A stretch of DNA of 64,000 nt from Auricularia sp. M13 (Eukaryota; Basidiomycota; Agaricomycetes; Auriculariales; Auriculariaceae). Position numbers and translations under genes: made by a program. Positions 22,882 through 33,955 of this stretch are shown here, piece after piece. Location: contig CM073202.1 of assembly GCA_037042915.1 (NCBI GenBank), positions 1,302,001 to 1,366,000 of the forward strand, read 5' to 3'. Within the stretch, counting starts at the first letter, position 1; each line of letters opens with the position of its first letter. The notes under the pieces are model-generated. The model ran no database searches. It had not been told where the DNA came from and saw nothing but the letters and a program-made list of their open reading frames with translations.

Positions 22882-24325
22882 GTCCGGCTGTGGGACTCGC
22901 GAGTCGCGAGAATGGCGTGTGTGGGGAATATATACGCGACAAATACGGATTTGATATGGACCTCACATGACGCAGCGGACACGCGCGGACGAGGCGAACC
23001 GTGATCGCAGTGTTGGGCCCGGGGGATACGAAGAGCGCTGCAAGCATGCCATATCAAATATCCTAGGGACTCGTAAGGCGCACCCTAGCCATCGCTGAAG
23101 ACGTCTGGCGCTCAATAAAAGAGACAGCGAGCGTGACAAATGCTGTATGTATTGTACTGCCATGCCGTTCCTCGAGATGATGTCCTGACCGTGCCACGTG
23201 GATTCCCGCACATCAGCTCTACCAGTCGAACACGGCCCCCAGCGACTGTGCGCGCCCTTCGATGAATTGCATCTTAATTCGATATTCGTGCGGAGACGCA
23301 AGCCTGACTACAGGTGAAAGCTTGGAGGAAAGCTGCGAGTTTTGGAATTGAAATTCCGCACGCGAAGCTCTCCCTCTGTCACTCTCATCCAACTCTCGGT
23401 CTTGCTGATGCCCGTGCTCTACGAGTCTACACATGACTGCCTCTGCTCACTTTCGGCTTAGGCTTCGTTCTCTCTAAGAACAATCTCGGGAAAGACTTGC
23501 AGAGAATTTCTCGGGCGCCGCACCCGTCTTTCTGCTGTCTTCGTAGTCTCGTCAGCAGATTATCCTTCTTGACCATCCTAACGCGGTCTAGATTTCTTGG
23601 TGCTGTAGTTCTCCCAGGTGTCCTGTCCTGAATGCTTGTACTATAGCTTTCGGCTCATCCACTTTTGGGTTTTCACGCGACTGTTCCGTTCCTCTCCGTC
23701 GGCTGCAGTCTCCGATGCCTTGTTCTGACACTCAGACAGTCACCACGCACTGGTTCTGTATCCATACTGGGCACTCGCGTCTGCTACTGTTGCTGGTTTC
23801 AAGAGCTGTGACCGGTGCCCGATGAACCCGGCCGGATGGTGACATCCTGGGGACATTCGAACAACATCCTTCGGTTTGCAGCCAGCGGGAAGCTGCGAAA
23901 TACGAGTCTGTGCCTATCTTGGATCGCTGTTCCCGCATTTCTCCCCACAAGAACCTCTGTCGGCCGCGGGACCACAAATGAAGCCAGAACTGGAGGTGCA
24001 ACCTCCGTCGGCACGGTTGATCCTCCTATCAGATGATCACAAAGTAATCACAGGCTCCCGCGTTGCGCTCACTTTCTCCAGATTTCCAGCGTTAAAAAAT
24101 CTGTAATAAATAGGTAGAAAATATATGCGCAGAGCGCCGCAAGCATCATACGGGTGGTGTAGTCGTACGAGATAGCGGATCTCATGATGAGCTCAGCGGG
24201 CGCGTGTCGCGGCTTCCGAGCTTGGCCGATGCCCAAAACTTCGGCGTCCTTTGCTCGCACTTCAAAAATCAACGAAACATCAGCCGCATCTTTAACCCGT
24301 ACCACTACCCCCGTCGCACAGAGCC
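22882..24325. other. Long intergenic region, GH43 / citrate synthase
   Basis: 1.4 kb between divergent genes. It contains pyrimidine-rich sequence and no intact gene that I can support. One minus-strand open segment (23219-23310) looks like a possible terminal exon and is reported as a finding. Confidence 0.5.
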
Positions 24326-26242
24326 ATGTCGACATTACGCCTTGCCACACGACTTCAGGTCAGTCTTTCCAGAGCTCGTTCGCGACGTTGGGGTGCGAAT
24401 GTCTGACGTATGCGGTCGTGCGAAAATTTCTCGGCTTGCAGACGCGCGCGAGCTCGCTGTCGTCGCTGACCGCCGCGCGCCGCTGGCAATCGACCAAGCC
24501 GCCGTCGTTAAAGGCGCGTCTGGCTGAGCTCATTCCTGAGCACCAGGCATATGTGAGTGTTGCATTTTCGTCCACGTCGTCGACGCATGCTGAGCGCTAT
24601 TTCAGGTCAAGGAGATCAGGACCAAGTACGGCGACAAGACCTTCTCGCCTGTCCAGGTCGACCAGCTCTATGGGTAAGCCTGTCTTTAGCCGTTGTAACA
24701 GGTGAAAACGCGTGAGCTGACCGGCGCCTGTTCCTGACAGCGGTATGCGTGGCATCCCCGCGCTCATCTGGGAGGGCTCCGTCCTCGACCCCAGTGCGTA
24801 CATATGCCATCCGTGTGCTCATCGTCCTAGATACTAACTTTCTACAGTCGAGGGCATCCGTTTCCGCAACTACACGATCCCAGAAATCCAGGAGAAGCTC
24901 CCGAAGGCTCCTGGGGGCCAGGAGCCTCTGCCTGAAGGCCTCTTTTGGCTCCTCGTTACCGGGGAGATTCCTACCACAGAGCAGGTTCAGGGCCTCAGCA
25001 AGGAGTGGGCTGCTCGCGCCAGCCTGCCGGAATTCGTTGAGGAGATCATCGACCGCTGCCCCGGCACCCTGCACCCCATGAGCCAGTTCTCTCTTGCGGT
25101 CACTGCTGTGGGCATTACTTGCTGGATATTTATCATCGTAGTGCTCATCATGTTTTGGTCCAGCTTAACCACGACTCGGCGTTCGCAAAGGCGTACTCCG
25201 AGGGTATCAGCAAGAAGCAGTACTGTGCGTGAGATGTATAGGGGTCTATTGCATGCTCTAACGCCTTCAACCAGGGGAGCCCACGTTTGAGGACTCTATG
25301 TCTCTCATTGCGAAGCTCCCGACCATTGCTGGACGCATATACCGCAACGTCTACGGGAACGGCAAGCTCCCCGCCATCGACGCTGAGAAGGACTACAGCT
25401 ACAACCTGTCCAACTTCCTTGGCTTCGGCGAGAACACCGAATTTGTCGAGCTCATGCGTCTCTACTTGACGCTGCACAGGTTGGTCTGTTGTTTATCGAG
25501 TGCTGTCATCTCTGACGCTTTGTCCACAGCGACCACGAGGGTGGCAATGTGTCTGCCCACACCGGCAAACTTGTCGGTTCTGCTCTGTCCGACCCCTTCC
25601 TGTCGTACGCGGCGGCGTTGAACGGTCTTGCCGGCCCGCTTCACGGGTACGAAACTGCACACTGGGTTTGGTCCTTGACTTAATGAATTCTTGCAGCCTC
25701 GCCAACCAGGAGGTTCTTGTCTGGGTCCAGCGCATGCTGACCAAGCTCGGCAAGGAGCCCACGGACGACCAGGTGAAGCAGTACGTCTGGGACACCCTGA
25801 ACTCTGGCACCGTCGTCCCTGGCTACGGCCACGCCGTGCTCCGCAAGACCGACCCGCGCTACGTCGCCCAGCGCGAGTTTGCGCTCAAGCACCTGCCGGA
25901 GGACCCCCTCTTCAAGCTCGTGGGTCAATTATACAAGCTTGTGCCTGACATCCTCCTCGAGGCGGGCAAGGCCAAGAACCCGTGGCCGAACGTCGACGCG
26001 CACTCCGGTGTGCTGCTCACCTACTATGGGTATGCATGCGCGTTTGCATGCGCATGAAGTCGGGACTGATCTGGTGCATTCCCAGCCTGAACCAGATGAA
26101 CTTCTACACCGTCCTGTTCGGTATCTCGCGCGCCCTCGGCGTCGCGTCGCAGCTCATCTGGGACCGCGCGCTCGGCTTCGGCATCGAGCGTCCCAAGAGC
26201 TACTCGTCGCAGGCGATCGAGAACATGTTCAAGGGCAAGTAA
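24326..26242 (+). CDS. CIT1: Citrate synthase, mitochondrial
   Basis: Condenses acetyl-CoA and oxaloacetate to citrate in the mitochondrial matrix. Ten exons (24326-24358, 24442-24552, 24606-24673, 24741-24793, 24848-25107, 25164-25224, 25275-25479, 25530-25646, 25697-26029, 26086-26242) sum to 465 residues. The start is set by a short exon encoding [11 protein letters not shown], which continues as [17 protein letters not shown], a classic Arg/Ser-rich targeting peptide. Catalytic regions are [13 protein letters not shown] (substrate His), [12 protein letters not shown] (second His) and [10 protein letters not shown] (Asp). [16 protein letters not shown] is also intact. All ten exons keep frame with GT-AG borders. 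Confidence 0.96.
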
Positions 26243-26649
26243 ATGCGCTGCTCTTCCCCGCCCTCAAAAGCCTGCGCTTTAGACACTTCCGCCTCCCCAC
26301 TTTTTTGCAGCAGCTGCAGGTCTGCATATATGTACATACCGCCATAGACGCTGACCCCCAAGAACCCTCACGCTCGCTTCTGCTCTCTTCATGATGATGA
26401 CGGTCTGTGTAAGTAGTGCGCTTTGCATAGACTGGCCGCTACCGCCGTGTGCTTTGCTCTCCGCTCACTGGGTGACGCTTGATGCATGACCATCTATGCA
26501 TGCGACGATCGTTCGGCCCTTGAACTGCTACTGCCATGGTGGACGCACCATTGCTCGCGCTGGACTCCACGACTCTGCTCTTCGTACCGCCGTTGAGCGA
26601 TGCGCAGGGCTATGTGGTGCAGGTCACGCTGCGTGCACCGTGAGTGCCG
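26243..26649. other. 3' flank of citrate synthase with a possible orphan exon
   Basis: At 26536-26641 an ATG opens 35 codons (MVDAPLLALDSTTLL...) that run into a good donor (GTGAGTGCC) at the edge of the inverted-repeat arm. I do not recognise the peptide, and it may be a remnant first exon. Confidence 0.25.
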
Positions 26650-28435
26650 TCTGGATGCGGGCTGCTTTCTGGAACGTCTTTTCGCTGCAACAGTGAAACG
26701 ACGGTGGAGACCATTGCCAAGTTCTATATGGTGCAATACGATGTATCTGTGCGTCTAATGCAGGCGCGGGTGCCTGGATTGCACGGACGTTCTCTTGCTT
26801 CCAGGAAGTTATCGGCAAAGTCGTTGCAAACCATTTGCAAACTGCGTCGCTTCCTTCGTCGATTGTCTTGCGGGGCACCGTCTACGTCCTTGAAGCCTGT
26901 GAGTGCTCTGTTTGGAGAGAAGACCGCGTCTAATCGTTTGCAGGCCACAAGCCTTGGGCTTTCGGAACGCGCTGGACATTTCGCTGGGGAGAGGACCGAA
27001 TTGCATCTGCACCGGACAAATGGATGTTCACGTTTCGTCTAGCCTAACTAGCGAGTGCGTGACATCGTAATTCGTCGTGAATGGATCTTTTGCAGTCTGA
27101 ATTTATGGAGGGACGCTCCCGCGGAGTTCAGCTCCTTAATTCCGAGCGCTAACTGTCAACGGTAAGCGCCCAACCGGCTCAGCTCGTTGACTTCCGACTG
27201 CATTCCGCTCCTTCCTCCTATTCTTTCGTATCCCGAGAGAACCCGTCATCATATTTGCTGATTATTATCCCAGATAGTCGACCTTCTCCTGTGCGAGCCT
27301 CATACAGGGCCGTCCGTATGGCCGCGGACCGACCTCATCGATACGACTCATAAAGTAGAATTTACAAATATTTTCGGGTATGCAACTGCGTAAGCACGTT
27401 GCTTGACTGATAAACCGCACAGTATGTGATGAGGCTGGCATGTTGGGTCGACTTCGAGTCGCCGGCGTCTACTTGCCACGATGCGGGTCCAGAGGTCCAT
27501 ATATTCCCCCGTGATACCATACCCACAGGCAGCAGCATGGTGCAGGGGTTTTAAGCGTCTGCACCTGCTGCTGCCATGGATGCGCTCGCGGCTGGGTCTC
27601 TGGTTCGACTCTCGGGGGCGTCAAAATGTCCGGGGCAATATTGACCGCCCCATTACAGATCGGGCACTACATACACATTGTACACTAGAATGTACATTAC
27701 TCGGATCGGAAACACAGCTCTTCAATTCTCAGTTCGTCGATCTCGGAAACCACTGTAAATTAGTCGGATATCGGAAATAGACGCCATTACACGCCGCCGC
27801 CCTCGCATAAAAGACCCCTGCAAATCTACTAACCATCTTTACAGGGTCATAGGCACCACACTGTACACCATCGGCATTACAAAATGTACATTACAGCATT
27901 GAATAGCATCTGCCCGGTCGCTATAAAGGTCAGCGACTCTTCCAGCCCCCGCAGAGGCCAGACCGAGCCCGAGCGCATCCATCCATATATATTTTCTTTC
28001 ATCATATTTTTGCTGGAAGTGTCGAGGTCTGATTTGGGCCAGCTCTGAGTACTCATACTGGAATATTTGGAGCTGCGACCAGTTGAGCTCTTGACCGAAT
28101 CTCCGAGGATCAAAATCTCGGTCGTTCGACTTCGAGCTTCGAGTGCCATGCATACCGCGCGTTGAACCACCTGGGAAAATGCACTGTATTTCAAGAAAGA
28201 TGTAAGCCCCGTATCTGTCTGCAGCGCCCGTACGCTCGAGGCAGCCGAGTCAATAGAGGGCAGTTATCGCTCTAGGTCCGCTATCTCCAGGGAGCGACGC
28301 GCCGTCGACCGTGGAGGAGCTCGGCGCGGCGCGTACGTGCGGACCCATTATGTCAATCGCTTGCGAAGTTCAGTGGCAGACGGCAGACGTTCGGGATTAT
28401 GCGGTGAATGTATTAGTCGAGTATGCTGTCGTGCC
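26650..28435. repeat. Inverted-repeat arm A (about 1.8 kb)
   Basis: Matches 34711-36475 in opposite orientation over almost its whole length with scattered substitutions and small indels. It overlaps the last codons and 3' flank of TRAPPC2L. It contains no intact gene, although one frame (about 26790-27050 after splicing) stays open and encodes LPSSIVLRGTVYVLEA; the equivalent frame in arm B carries a TGG-to-TGA change. Confidence 0.8.
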
Positions 28436-29030
28436 CGGCGACGGCGCGCGCGACGTCGTCGACGCGGCGCTTGAAGGCCGTGAGCTTGGCCGCGTCGGCG
28501 TTGGCCTCTGTGAGCAGCGCGGGCGCGGGGTCGGTGAGCGCGCTGTGGCTCGTCTCGGGCGAGGCGCGCAGCCGGAGGAACGGGTTTGAGATGGAGCGCG
28601 CGTAGGCCGTGTGGAATGCTTTGAATATCTGCGCTCGCGCGCGTTGGGGTGAGCCGGGGTCAGGGGGAGCGGAGGGGACTGACGAGGACGACGTCGGCAT
28701 CGCGCACGACGGTGTCTGTGAGGGCGAGCGCGAGGACGATCTTGAGCTTGAGCGGGGTCATGTAGCCGTAGATCGCGACGTCCTCCATCGCGTAGAGCAG
28801 GCCGAGGTAGCAGTCCGCGAACTTGGGCTGCGCGATCCGCTCCTCGACCACGTCCAGCGCCGTGTGCGCCAGGTAGTGGTACTACTGCCCGCCGGAGTGA
28901 GCGCACGGCGCGGCGCCAGCGCAAGACTGACCTTGAGCTCGTCCTGCTCGCCGACGAAATTGCGCACGAGGATGGGGAAATTCTGCGCGCTGACGAACGC
29001 GACCGCGTTGATCCTCAGCGCGGGGGCCAT
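28413..29030 (-). CDS. TRAPPC2L: TRAPP complex subunit 2-like protein (Tca17 type)
   Basis: Sedlin-fold subunit of the TRAPP tethering complex for Golgi/endosomal traffic. Exons 29030-28932, 28881-28684 and 28628-28413 sum to 170 residues. Family features are N-terminal INAVAFVSAQNFPILVR, then YHYLAHTALDVVEERI, CYLGLLYAMEDVAIYGYMT and IFKAFHTAYARSISNPFLRL. The C-terminal about 50 residues form a longer helix-rich tail than in animal TRAPPC2L. The stop codon and last codons lie inside inverted-repeat arm A. Only 43 bp separate its start from that of the divergent ZNF830-like gene. Confidence 0.88.
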
Positions 29031-29073
29031 CGTCCAGAGTCAAGAGGGAAACTCCGACACTCATCCCTGGCCC
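29031..29073. promoter_or_regulatory. 43-bp divergent intergenic region
   Basis: The whole space between the TRAPPC2L and ZNF830-like start codons. The promoters must overlap the genes or be shared. Confidence 0.5.
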
Positions 29074-29937
29074 ATGGACGCTCGCTCGCTGCTGCGGCAG
29101 AAACGCGAGGCGGCGCGCGTGGAGCACCCGTACGCGTCGTACGCGAGCGGCAGCCTCAAGTGCACCGTCTGCGGCGTCGGCGTCAAGGACGGCGCGGCGT
29201 GGAACGGCCACCTCGGCTCCAAGGCACACCGCAAGAACCTCGCGCGCGTCCGCGAGGAGGAAGAGAAGCAGCGCAAGCGCGCTGCCCCGGACGACGACGA
29301 CGCCGACGCCGACGACGAAGAGCACGTCGACAAGAAACGACGCGTCGAGCAGACCCAGCCCAACGCCGGCGGCCGCTTCCCCGCCGACTTCTTCTCGGAT
29401 CCCTCCCGCGCTCCCGTCCTACCCTCCGCTGCGGACGATGATGACGACGAGGACGAGGCGGCGCCGGCGCCGGCGCAGGAGAAATCCGCAATAGACCTCG
29501 AGTGGGAGGCATTCCAAGCCTCCGTCATCAACGCCGACCTGGGCGCTGAAGCGCGCGACGACGCTCTCGCCCGCGCGACCATCGTCGCCGAGCCAGAATT
29601 AATCGAAGAAATACCGCAAGGCTTTCCCGCCGAGCTGGCTGAGCGGCGGCGTGCGGCTCAGTCTGCGCTGCAACCAGCCGCAGAACAAGACAAAGAGCCC
29701 GAGAAAGAGGAAACGGCGGAGGAACGACAGCGACGGCGCGAAAGGGAGGAGAAGGAGGAGATCATGAGTCGGCTGTTGGAGGAGGAGCGGTTGCAGGAGG
29801 AGGCAGACAACAAGGTCTCCCAGCTCAAGGTGCGTTTGCAACATCATTTCCAGATTTCATCTTCGCTGACTGCCACCTTGCAGGCCCGACTGGAGCTGAT
29901 AAAACGACAACGAGCGGCAAAACAAAAGGCAAAATGA
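29074..29937 (+). CDS. ZNF830 / CCDC16-like zinc finger coiled-coil protein
   Basis: Predicted nuclear protein related to ZNF830, which associates with splicing and genome-maintenance complexes in animals. Exons 29074-29829 and 29884-29937 give 269 residues. One C2H2-type finger (CTVCGVGVKDGAAWNGHLGSKAH) lies at about residues 28-50. Acidic low-complexity stretches and basic KKRR follow, then DLEWEAFQASV (a conserved family block) and a C-terminal charged coiled coil (ERQRRREREEKEEIMSRLLEEE). The frame is open upstream to 28609, but that part lies antisense in TRAPPC2L, so the start at 29074 is preferred. Confidence 0.85.
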   Translation: MDARSLLRQKREAARVEHPYASYASGSLKCTVCGVGVKDGAAWNGHLGSKAHRKNLARVREEEEKQRKRAAPDDDDADADDEEHVDKKRRVEQTQPNAGGRFPADFFSDPSRAPVLPSAADDDDDEDEAAPAPAQEKSAIDLEWEAFQASVINADLGAEARDDALARATIVAEPELIEEIPQGFPAELAERRRAAQSALQPAAEQDKEPEKEETAEERQRRREREEKEEIMSRLLEEERLQEEADNKVSQLKVRLQHHFQISSSLTATLQARLELIKRQRAAKQKAK

Positions 29938-30074
29938 CGCGCTATTTCGTTCACGTTGTACAACACTTCATCCACACCAATGCGAATCACTTGCACCTCT
30001 GCACGCCGCTGATTAGATTACTTTTTCGACTCCCTACAAATACACGCAAGGATACTCCATGCAACCGACGATGT

Positions 30075-31044
30075 CTAGGCATCAGCCATCTCCTCATCCT
30101 CCAATTCAAGCGCTTTTGTGGCCTGCTGCGTGCCAGCAGTACCCACCGGAGCGGCGCCACCCATGGCCTTCACGAGTCCACTTGTGGTCTCCCTGACGGC
30201 TCGCCGCATCTCGTCGTGCAGCACAGCGCCCGCCTCGACGGCCAGCCGGAATATCTCCTCGAACCGTTCAACGTGCAGGCGCGTGTCCATTGTGAGCAGC
30301 GTGACCTTGTTCGTGCGCGGCAGAATGGCGACCGTGAGGTGCGGCACGTCCGTCTCTTCGAGGGATGTGAGGTCCAGCAGCGGCGATGTCGAGAATATGC
30401 CCGTCGAGACTGCACAGACGTAGTCGTACATGGGCACGCCGGCGTTGATGAGCGCAAGCGTTGTTGCGTTCACACAAGCTTGGAGCACACCTGGCGGTCC
30501 CACGCGTCAAAATCAATCGCATACGAGCGCAGCATGCCGCACCTCCGTCCTGGTGCAGTACGTGTATGCAGATGTCAATCTGCGAGCGCGGGTAGAGGTG
30601 CGTTTGGACGGCCGGCTCGAAGGTGGCCTTGACCGCCGCCGCGAGCTCCTGCGTCCGTCTCGGCTTTCCATCAGGCAGAGCCAGTGGTTTTGCACGGTCG
30701 AGCTCACCGGTCGCCCTTTGTGCGTTTTCTGCGCTCGCCCTGGCTGAAGGGCGCGACGACGACGGTCACGTCGAGCACGGCGCGGTCGTGCAGCGTGAGC
30801 GAGCGCAGGCGGGCCTCGCGCGGGCCGTGGACGACGGCGAGCGCGGTGGAGAGGCCGTGCGAGACGAGCGCGCTGCCGTCCGCGGAGCCCTGCGTCGCGA
30901 GCTGGATGCCAATGGAGCGCAGCTCGTGCTGCCGGCGGCCGTCGGAGCGCAGGCCGCCCTCGTTGAGGATCTCGACGCGCGAGCCCTGCGACAGGACGCG
31001 TCAGTGGGTGTCTGGGCGGGGCGGGTGCGCGGGGCACGTGCCAT
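30075..31044 (-). CDS. RRP41: Exosome core subunit RRP41 (SKI6)
   Basis: RNase PH-fold ring subunit of the RNA exosome. Four coding exons: 31044-31042, 30985-30708, 30658-30543 and 30490-30075, total 270 residues. Diagnostic sequence: SRVEILNEGGLRSDGRRQHELRSI, TALAVVHGPREAR, VTVVVAPFSQGERRKRTKGDR, HLYPRSQIDICIHVLHQDGG and ACVNATTLALINAGVPMYDYV. The only upstream ATG is directly followed by GCACGT. To enter the conserved frame, the first coding exon must be the bare ATG, followed by a GC-AG intron (31041-30986). Divergent from NAPRT, 98 bp apart. Confidence 0.9.
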
Positions 31045-31142
31045 CGTTAGGAACGGTGTGAGCGGGATGATGGCTGAATTTGAATGCGCGCCGGCGCTTA
31101 TCTCCGTCTTATCCGTAATCTCCCAGTCTCACTGCACGCACG
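31045..31142. promoter_or_regulatory. Shared divergent promoter, RRP41 / NAPRT
   Basis: 98 bp between start codons. Confidence 0.45.
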
Positions 31143-32815
31143 ATGCGTCCCGAGGGCCTCGTCTCGGTGCTCGACACCGACCTCTACAAGGTGCGCCCGA
31201 CGCTGCGCCGCGCGGTCTGGGGCTCACGACGGGCGCAATGCAGTTGACGATGCAGCAGGCCGTGCTGCGCTACTTCCCCGACGCCGTCGTCTCGTACAAG
31301 TACACCAACCGCACGCCGCAGACGCTCTTCTCGCGCGCCTGCTACGACGCTTTCCAAGACGCCGTCTCCAGTGCGCCCGCTGCAGCATACAGCCCTCATG
31401 CACCCGCTCACACGCACGGCAGAATTCCCGTCCGTGACGCTGACCGACGCCGAGCACGCCTGGCTGGCCGCGACATGCCCCTACCTGGCGCCCGACTACC
31501 TCGAGTACCTGCGCGGCTTCCGCTTCGACCTCTCGCAGGTGTCCATCCGCTTCCTGCCCTCCGCAGAGAATGCAGACTGGGGCGCGCTGGACGTGTCGGC
31601 GACCGGCCCGTGGCGCGACGCGATCATGTGGGAGGTCCCGCTGCTCGCCGCGCTCTCCGACGCGTACTTTGCCACCGTCGACACCGACTGGACCTACGAC
31701 GGCCAGCAGGAGCGCGCCTTCGACAAGGGCCGCACGCTCATCACCCACGGTCTCGCGTTCTCAGAGTTCGGCACGCGCAGGCGGCGCTCGTTGAAGGCGC
31801 ACGACCTCGTCATCCAGGGCCTCGTGCGGGCCCAGGCGGAGTTTGGGGGCAAGGAAGGTGCGGGGGCGTTGCTTGGGACGAGTAATGTGCGTCGTTGACT
31901 TTGTAGGGAGACGGCGGGGTGGCTAACACTCGTTGCACGCAGGTGTATCTTGCCATGAAACATGGGATAAAGCCCATGGGCACCATCGCGCAGTGCGTAT
32001 TGCGTTTGAATACCCTCTCTGACGGGCCAACTGATGTATAATAGCGAATGGTTCATGGGTGTGCGTCGTTGCCACAATGCTCACGCGACCTGAACACTGA
32101 CACTGATATCTGCAGGTTGCAGCCTCTAAGGGCTACGAGAATAGCCACAACATCGCGCTCCAATACTGGGAAGAGCTCTACCCGCGCGAGCTGCTCGTCG
32201 CTCTGACCGACACCTTCTCGACGCAAGCGTTCTTCAAGGTAGACTCTCTTCCCCGCGTCTGCGATTCCAAATCCTCATGCGTCCTCAGGAATTCTCCTCG
32301 AACCCGGAACGCGTGCGGCATTGGCCCTCGCTGCGCCAGGACAGCGGGGACCCGTTCGCCTTCGCGCCCGTCGCGCTTGCGATGTACCGCTCGCTGGGCA
32401 TCGATCACAGGGAGAAGCGCATCGTGTACTCCGACGGGCTCAACGTCGACATCGCGCTCCGCCTGAAGGCGCAATGTGACGAGCTTGGCTTCCTTTGTCA
32501 GTCATTCCATTGGCATTTTTTCCTCGTTTTCCTCTTGCTGATCTGCACGACAGGCTCGTTCGGTATTGGCACCAACTTCTCGAACGACTTCGACCGCGCG
32601 TCGGACCCGCAGGAGAAGAGCCCGCCGCTCAATATCGTCATCAAGATCGCGAGTATCGACGGAAAGCCGTGTATCAAGATTAGCGATGTCTTGACCAAGG
32701 TCTGGCGTCCCCTTCACCGTCCTTCTCTGCCTCTTTGCTGACGCGCTGGCAGAACACGGGAGACGCAGAGACCGTGCGGCATGCCAAGGAGGTGTTCGGG
32801 CTGCCCCTCGATTAA
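31143..32815 (+). CDS. NPT1: Nicotinate phosphoribosyltransferase
   Basis: Converts nicotinate and PRPP to nicotinate mononucleotide in the NAD salvage (Preiss-Handler) route. Nine exons (31143-31190, 31244-31370, 31423-31886, 31943-31992, 32045-32060, 32116-32238, 32289-32496, 32554-32699, 32753-32815) sum to 414 residues, normal for fungi. Motifs: N-terminal LDTDLYKLTMQQAV, WEVPLLA, FSEFGTRRRRS, GTIAHEWFMG, SHNIALQYWEELYP, RQDSGDPF (PRPP region) and SFGIGTNFSND. The exon at 32045-32060 is only 16 nt. Complete and apparently intact. Confidence 0.95.
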
Positions 32816-33021
32816 TCTTATTGGTTTGTGGGATATGCTACTGTTGTACTTACCTATCTTGACCTAGAAGATGCTGTATGCATACATCGATCAACAAAGA
32901 CAAACTGTACTGCTGCGCCTCGGAATTTCGGTATAGCAAGCTTGCTACACTCGAACCTCGCACCGTTTGAATTCAAGCTGATTTCTAGAAACTCCAGCCG
33001 TGCCAATGACTGATTCCTCGC

Positions 33022-33029
33022 CGATGGGG
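33022..33029 (+). repeat. Target-site duplication, left copy
   Basis: cgatgggg, identical to 33529-33536 directly beyond the other end of the element. Confidence 0.85.
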
Positions 33030-33528
33030 CAAGGGGGCACCGGAAGCAAAATGACGGAACCGGGTCGGTTTACGCTGGGAAGCTGGCGAGGCCGACCTAC
33101 CTACCTACCGTGGGAAGATATCCCCATTTTGGGAAGGCCTTCCGCGGAGCTGGAAGCAAAATAGTTCCGACTTCAGTAAAGAAACTCCTTGTGATCAATG
33201 TAAGATAGGTTGAAAAGCTTAAAAGGCACTCTAAACTAATATACTTTGTTGCAATACAACATCTTTCATTAGTTTTCAGTGTACTCTACCCACTCCAGCT
33301 CATGGAAAGGGCCTGGATGTGGTTCAGACAGCCGGGACTGACGTATAGACCTGTTTTGAGGCTCTCTTTCAGGAAAAATAGTGCAGAAAGGTGCATTTTG
33401 ATGAAAAAATCCGTCCAGAGCGGCTCGGCAAGCCGAGTATATGGGACTCCAGTTACGTTCGCAGCCCTCCGGGCTGCGACCTACCTACCTAGGTTTGGTT
33501 CCGGGATTTTGATCCCGGTGCCCCCTTG
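33030..33528. mobile_element. Non-autonomous hAT-like MITE
   Basis: 499-bp element with terminal inverted repeats. The left end is caagggggcaccgg, and the right end is its complement with the same outer 14 bases. The match continues imperfectly (xCAAAATxxCGGAACC) to about 32 bp. It is flanked by an 8-bp duplication cgatgggg, the size typical of hAT transposition. It has no transposase. Subterminal direct copies of gacctacctacct occur at about 33100 and 33480. Confidence 0.85.
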
Positions 33529-33536
33529 CGATGGGG
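33529..33536 (+). repeat. Target-site duplication, right copy
   Basis: cgatgggg, partner of 33022-33029. Confidence 0.85.
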
Positions 33537-33955
33537 TTATGGATCTCAGAGGTACGCGATGCGTTTATCTAGGACGTGTCGTGGCCCTGACATTGCTGAT
33601 GTTTTATCCTCTCTAGTTCACCGCGTGAACACTTTAGGTTACTTGCTGTACCGCGTATCTTCCGAATCTTCGTCAGCGACTGGTAAGCACTCCCTGAATT
33701 GAGATCCCCGTTTAGGCAAGCAAACCCCGACTTACTGCGTCCTTCTCGAGCAACATCAATGACGATCCTAGCCCACAGGTGACGCGATATGTACTACTCG
33801 GCTCAGGTCCGTCCGCGCATGGACGTGTCCCCCGCTGACAAACCCGACCGACCTATGCGCGGTATTTAGGACACGAGCGCCAGGGTGCAAATGCTTCACC
33901 GCGCTGGAGCTCCGACTCGCCGCTGCTGACTGTTCCACGTTCAACTACTGCCATA

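Larger units (their letters stand above)
32816..33955. other. Intergenic region with the MITE insertion
   Basis: Apart from the 499-bp transposon, it holds the 3' flank of NAPRT and the upstream region of the SnoaL-like gene. No other gene seen. Confidence 0.55.

Noticed and set aside
27595-27650. tRNA-like B-box (ggttcgactct) in arm A and its mirror in arm B
   Set aside because: The T-stem has a mismatch and wobble pairs, and no acceptor, D or anticodon arm can be built around it. Not called as a tRNA or tRNA-derived SINE.
28609-29073. Upstream in-frame extension of the ZNF830-like gene
   Set aside because: The frame is open, but this stretch is antisense to TRAPPC2L exons, and family homology begins at the ATG at 29074.
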